A stretch of 64,000 nucleotides of DNA from Lingula anatina (taxonomy: Eukaryota > Brachiopoda > Lingulata > Lingulida > Lingulidae): assembly GCF_001039355.2 (NCBI RefSeq), contig NW_019775999.1, forward strand, positions 1 to 64,000, written 5' to 3'. The notes under the pieces were generated by a model. The model was not told where the DNA came from. It searched no databases and saw only the letters and a program-made list of their open reading frames with translations. The position numbers and the translations under genes were made by a program. Shown here piece after piece: positions 58,563-64,000 of this stretch; positions within the stretch are counted from its first letter, which is position 1, and each line of letters begins with the position of its first letter.

Positions 58563-60040
58563 TTGAGCCCAGGTATGTCGTGATTACCTTACAGCATTAT
58601 GTCATCACGCTGATGTGTTCTCCTAACTCCCGCAGTGGCAATTATCAATTCCATGTGAAAAATATATCACGGAAAGATTGGCTAAATGACACACTAAATT
58701 CAGGGAGCGATGGGCCCCGTAAACCCACCTTCTTAAGGATACCGTAGGGTTTATTATCATCCAGATACCGAAAATGATTTTTTCTTGCATCTTATTATTC
58801 AATAATGCATGTACCTTTGTGCTAATTTAAAAGAATAACCCCTTCCTAGAAAATATATAATATCGGTGTTTATACGTGTATTTGCCGTTGGTGTGTATAA
58901 TCGTAGGCAACTGAAAGCTTTTATCACCAATTTAACACCTTTCTCTTTTGAAGTGACACAGCAATTGGTTTATGGTGTAACCTCGTCCCTTATCACGAAA
59001 ATTGGCATAATTGACCACATTTGTATGGGCTTCAACACCGTAGGTGGTTTAAATGTTTTTGAGATGTTATGGACCCATAATGACAGACTGTCATTAAACA
59101 AAGACATTATTTTGCTTCATCAACAATGAAATCTAATCTAAAGCTTTTAAGAAAAATAGCTGACAAGGTTTTGGGGTGCTAAATGGTGGACACCAGGTCA
59201 TACATGTGTAATAATACAGTACAGTTCTACATGTACTTAATATTCTATTCGATGATTTGATGAAAAAAACAGTTCATAGTTAATATATTTAAAGCTAGTG
59301 GAAATTCGTCTTTCATTCATATGATATTTAACTCCTGCAATTAAACAACCTTTATGTTATATGATAAAATCGTCTGTGTTTTATACGTCTTTTCAAACAG
59401 TAGCAATGAAAATATTCTTTTGTCACATACATGTACTAATTACACGTGAAATACTGCGATGGTCACGACGGCCAGTTATAACTTTATACCCATAGCTAAA
59501 GGAGAATGAAAATCCGCTCTTCCTAGACACATTACTGTACTCAACAGGAAAGTTGACAACAGCATAAAGATTAGGGAGTAGAGAAGAAGACCCACAAAAA
59601 TCAATACCTTAACGTCACATCACAGCATCTGTTACAACACAAAATGAGAGATAGTTGAGAAATGTGACGGACAGAGCACATAATTTAGTTAGTGAAGAGG
59701 AAGACAGATACGGAGAAATAAAAAACAATCAGCGGGGCTCTTAGTCCGTGTGGATATTCAATTTCGACGAAAAAGAAAATGTTAAACCAGAGGAAAGAAA
59801 TATTTCTTCTAAGAAAATGACCAGCAAAGACTTAGAGAAATCCAGAGGCATCACAGCACTGGAAGACCGTCAAGATTCTAAAAAAAGAAAGTGACAGGAA
59901 AACTAGACGAATAAAGGAAGCCATATGGATCAGGAAAACACTGAACAATCTTAACAGAGACGAAGACAGCTCACTCTTCTGTCCTCGCGTCTTTAAATGT
60001 TTGCCGTTAAATGTATGTCTTTGCGCCGTTGGTCCTGCCT
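58562..60040. other. No gene recognised
   Basis: AT-rich, non-coding. An 87-codon ORF at 58866-59129 has no recognisable motif. Confidence 0.5.
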
Positions 60041-60189
60041 ACCTGTCAGTCTGTCTGTCTGTCTGTCTGTCTGTCTACCTGTTCGTCTAACTGTCTGTCT
60101 GTCTGTCTATCTGTCAGTCTGTCTATCTGTCTGTCTGCCTGTCTATCCGTTTACCTGTTAGTCTGTCTGCCTGTCTGTCTGTCTATTTC

Positions 60190-60221
<32 letters not shown>

Positions 60222-60392
60222 CCTGTCCGTCTAGCTAACTGTCTGCCTATCTGGCTACCTGTCAGTTTGTCTGTCTGTCTGTCAGTCTGTATATCTGTCT
60301 ACCTGTCAGTCTGTCTATTTCTCTGTCTGTCTATCTGTCTGTCTGTCCGTCTAACTGTCTGTCTGTCTGTCTGTCCGTCTGTCTATTGGTCT
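60041..60392. repeat. (CTGT)n interrupted microsatellite, second array
   Basis: About 350 bp of CTGT units interrupted by CTAC, CTAT and CAGT. Same repeat class as 24228-24592. Its Cys/Leu/Ser ORF is an artefact. Confidence 0.95.
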
Positions 60393-62644
60393 TAAGGTCT
60401 CAGCTTCCCAGGTCTCCTCTTTCCAGCTTTTGTCAACATGTCCTAACGTGCTACCGAAAGGCACCTTCGTTTCGTACACCCCTCCACACACTATATGCTT
60501 TGTTAATCTCTCTTGCTTCACAGTGTCTCACATTACGATACCAACCTTTAAACCATTCCCACTGCTCCAGTTAAACCATCATCGCATTCTCAACTTACAG
60601 CGCCCGCTGATATTCTCCGTATTGGGTGAGCGTAATGTGGTCAACTCTCTGAAGCAGGGACGACAGTGTGTTGATATAACACCGTGGATGACTGACTGAA
60701 TATACCAAGAAACGCCCATTAAAATAATGCTTGAAAGAGTCCAAGGGTTAAAAAATGAACCGTTCTTACGACATTTGATTTTTACTGGTTGATGTACACA
60801 GTGATGTGATGACGACATGGAAACTATAAAAAACGCCCTTTATCATTTCTAAAGACTTGAGAGTTCACAAAGGCTTGACTCTCCTAGGATAAAGACAATG
60901 AAATACTTCTAAAAATATCATCAGCGCCTGAAATGAAAACAACCTCCTTTGTGAGCGTGACGTATTTTTGTTTTATATCTTTTGCTGTTACTCGAGGTAG
61001 CAAATACAATTCTGTCATAATCTTTCATGTTATTTATTTAGCACTTTCTAGTTGGTTTCCGCGTCGCTTTCTTCCCATTTTACTCGTGGCTGTCAATTAT
61101 TTACATTACATGAGTAAAAACAACTTCCCAAAATATCAATGCACAATGCAATAATCATCTCTTTCAAAACAAACAAATCCCAGTCTTGATTATAGAGGCG
61201 TACTTTTTGTTTCATACAACATATGATAATACAACAGTTTGATTTACTTAAAATGGAGCACAGAAATATGTATAGTTTTAATGCAGTTATGAAAATTATG
61301 TAAAGAGATTGAAATAGGAATCTCTCACCATGTAGTTGTACAGAAACGTAGAAACTTCTGGACGGAGCCACGTTAAGGTTACGTCACGATGGTATTGGCT
61401 TTATCTAACTGATTTCGCAATGTGAGAACGAAACAACTTTCAGGTTCCTTTATACTCTTTATTGTCACTTCCCAACTACCTTTTCTACATCTTCTTTCTC
61501 TCCCTTCAACCTTTCACATTGCTTTTCGCCGTTTACATAACATTCTACGCTTAAGTACTACGAGGTCATGTCAATCAACTCACTCACTCTACAAAACACA
61601 CCTCGCTCCTTATTAACTCATGACTGTCAGTTACTAACCTTACAGTTAAACGCAAACAGGTAACTATTAGCTGAACGGCCGTACCCGTGATTTATTTCAG
61701 CGCGTACGCTAACGTTTATCGCCAGACGTATTCGATTCTTGACACAAGGAGGCCAAGGAAATCAAAGTAAATCAGACCAAAAAAACAAACCTAACACCAC
61801 CATCTGCTCACTGAGGTATTTCTGGTTACATACGTATTGGAACCTAAGACCCAGTAAATATAATTAGGTCCTAGTTGGAGACAAGACAGATGCTATAAAA
61901 TCTCCACTGGGATGCTTTTAGAACAGAGATTTTTAGTATAATGGAAATCGTGGAGGACAACGCCAACCGTGACTAGCTTCCTTCCAAAGATAAGTATTAT
62001 CTTGTGACTCGTAAGTTCTTTTCTTTTAAATCATCCCAATGTTGCAGTAATGCATCAACGTCTCGGTACGGGCACGTGAAATAGGTATTGATTAGAGTAT
62101 AAATCGGTGGAAAGATTGTTGAATTAACTGAAAAGAAATGATTTGTTGAAATAAATTAGCGAATGAAAGGAAAAGGGACGTAAAGATAGACAGACGCATG
62201 GGCGAATGAATGACACGCAGAAAGAATGAAAGAAAGAGAGAGATAAAGAAAAAAAGGAATTGTTATGACTTGCACGCATAGATGATTAGAAACAGGAAAA
62301 TACTCGCGTGCATAGATACAAGCGCATTCACAACAGAAAAAAACATGTGAATTAACCGTCAAATGCAGATCCCAATGCAATTTTCCTCAGACAAAACAAA
62401 ATAATGCCCTGAGTGCACTTTGCTTTGTTTTGAAGTGATGAGAAATTGAAAGACATGAACGCTGACGTGATCTTATTACACTGTTAGGCATAATAATTAA
62501 GTAAGTAACGTAGGATGTTCTTACTACACGTAACAGTCTGATAGACAGTGAAAAGGTCGTTTCTTTTACGTCAGTCAACCAAACGAAAAAAAAACTTGGC
62601 CACCTTTGTCATTCTTGGCTGCAATTATTTCCCTAAATATTCTT
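60393..62644. other. No gene recognised
   Basis: Non-coding. The ORF at 60933 begins with a signal-like hydrophobic stretch but has no further support. A GA-rich patch lies near 62220. Confidence 0.5.
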
Positions 62645-63150
62645 CAGACTTGTCATTTAATATGGAAACTTTTTTTCAAAATCATTTTTCATCAGTTTTT
62701 TTCCTATTTTGCTGACTGATAAATGAAAAAAAGGATTAAAATCGTGTTTTAATGACTTTTAATTATCTATCTGATCTCATAGTGACATCAGTTCATTGAG
62801 TGAATTCGCCAGTGAAGCAAACAGAAATACATTGCCTATTCTATGACATCCTTTAAAAGAGATATTTGAATCTGCATATTTTCCTATTTTTCGTCTGTAA
62901 AAGAGTTACACGTTTCACTATGGACCCTCATGTCAGTGTCTAGTTATAGCAACGGTCGCTGTTACATCTGACCTCTTCTGGCTGCTACCAGCGATCTAAA
63001 GCGACAAGGCATTCCTTGGGCAAGTATTTTTAGAATTCAATCTGGAATAGCATTCCAGGCATCAGTCAAAACTTGTCCAATTTGGTCTAGTTTTGTTGTA
63101 GAACACGTAGGCCGTTGATTCGGTGAGTAATGGCCTACCCACATATTGTC
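62645..63150 (-). pseudogene. Truncated Tc1/mariner copy (3' part and transposase C-terminus)
   Basis: Colinear with 46240-46745. Minus-strand translation at about 63150-63040 gives DNMWVGHYSPNQRPTC and then KLDQIGQVLTDAWNAIPD, the end of a Tc1 transposase. The copy stops abruptly at about 63150, where a MITE IV fragment begins. Confidence 0.82.
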
Positions 63151-63307
63151 TCTGAAGAGATTATTACAAAAAAGCAAACTAGATAAAAAACAGACCAAAT
63201 TTGAATGAAGAAATGGATTCATTAACCATTGGTAAGAATGGGAAAAGTGTTGGTTACCCCAGAAAAATTCATTTTTTGATCAAAACGAACAGTTGTTATC
63301 CTTTTTA
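63151..63307. mobile_element. MITE family IV, right-half fragment
   Basis: Starts at the centre of the internal palindrome (CTCTGAAGAGATTATTACAA against CTCTTAAGAGATTTTAACAA in copy 1) and continues through ATGGATTCATTAACCATTGG to a decayed right end (AACGAACAGTTGTTATCCTT). The left half is absent and Tc1 sequence abuts it. Confidence 0.75.
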
Positions 63308-64000
63308 GTATTCAATTTTACCTAATTATCAATCAACTGACAAGTGTCAATAAGATTGTTTGCCTATCTGGACTTCCTAAATGGCCAGTAAGTATTTTTG
63401 TATAATATGACATGTTTATATCACTGATTTCTGTGCCATCGTGTCACCTGCCAAATGAACGGTATAAATCTCCATTCCAATTTTCCAAATCATCACTATT
63501 TCAAGATGCCTCTTAGCGATGATATACGTTCGGGCTCCGAAAACAAGGGTGCGAATTAAAGACATCACCACACAAATGAAAAAAATGAAGCCCATAAAGT
63601 GTCATGACAGGCAATTTACCATGTGTTAAAGAAATACAGCGAAGGTATTTAGGACTCGGCATATGCTTTACTCCAGTCTTCTGTTGCAGTTGATACAACA
63701 TAACCCAGTATTGTTTGCTCGTGTCGATAGCAATCTCTTTGCATCAGCGATAAAGGAAAAGGAAAGGTGAAACAATTAAGAAGGAGCAGAGCGTGTTCGT
63801 TGAACCGACTGATTTGGGTGTCCGATAAGGATTACTTGCCGATTCCCCTACCCTGTAATTATCATGCGCCCTAATAATACGCTGAAAAAATTTGTTTGAC
63901 CATACGGGGCAGGGTTGGGAGACCATGTGGCCTTTTGGTAAGGGGACTTTCCAGCGGCACTGTAACACGACAACCACCTCGTTTGACTTCACCTGATAAA
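63308..64000. other. No gene recognised
   Basis: Non-coding to the end of the window. No supported ORF or repeat. Confidence 0.55.

Noticed and set aside
59462-59476. ACGACGGCCAGT, as in the M13 forward primer
   Set aside because: Only 12 bases match, no polylinker or lac sequence is adjacent, and the flanks read as ordinary genomic DNA. A chance match is more likely than vector contamination.
60933-61154. Signal-peptide-like ORF MKTTSFVSV...
   Set aside because: Hydrophobic N-terminus only. The rest is low-information AT-rich sequence without cysteine pattern or splice context.
1-64000. CRISPR arrays, bacterial operons, rRNA and tRNA genes
   Set aside because: No regularly spaced repeats, ribosome binding sites or rRNA sequence are seen, and no B-box-like GGTTCRANYC lies in a tRNA-like context. 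GGTTCGAAC at about 1244 is inside a coding exon.

Overview
This window is animal nuclear DNA. It is AT-rich and gene-poor, with introns, a 352-base assembly gap at 15185-15536, many microsatellites and dense non-autonomous transposons. The palindrome TACATGTA is strikingly frequent. Two things point to a marine invertebrate: a galanin/allatostatin-type receptor pair, and a cysteine-rich receptor ectodomain of a type I associate with amphioxus, hemichordate, brachiopod and mollusc genomes. I cannot name the species or phylum from the sequence alone.

Layout. 0.8-4.4 kb: three exons on the minus strand of a large cysteine-rich extracellular protein, probably the ectodomain of a Methuselah/adhesion-like receptor whose remaining exons are missing or outside the window. 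5.8-6.4 kb: a 604-bp element with perfect 77-bp inverted termini and promoter-like motifs. 8.1-10.0 kb: a decayed L1/Tx1-type LINE. 12.8-26.2 kb: no confident gene, but five copies of one foldback family, other small inverted-repeat elements, the gap, one candidate exon (17.4 kb) and one possible small secreted peptide (23.8 kb). 26-41 kb: microsatellites, a nested MITE pair, a foldback and a MITE, with no gene I can support.

41.2-42.4 kb: an intact, intronless 395-residue class A GPCR of the galanin/allatostatin-receptor type, with FRC in place of DRY. 50.1-51.3 kb: a convergently oriented paralogue, also FRC, broken by a 5-base deletion. A degenerate Tc1/mariner transposase lies between them (46.2-47.6 kb). 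51.5-55.8 kb: a direct tandem duplication of about 2.1 kb with one N at its junction, possibly two alleles assembled in series. 55.8 kb: a PIF/Harbinger-like MITE. 56-64 kb: microsatellites, a truncated second Tc1 copy and a MITE fragment.

The only well-supported complete gene is the GPCR at 41.2 kb. The most unusual signals are the shared FRC motif, the 604-bp element and the clustered foldback family.
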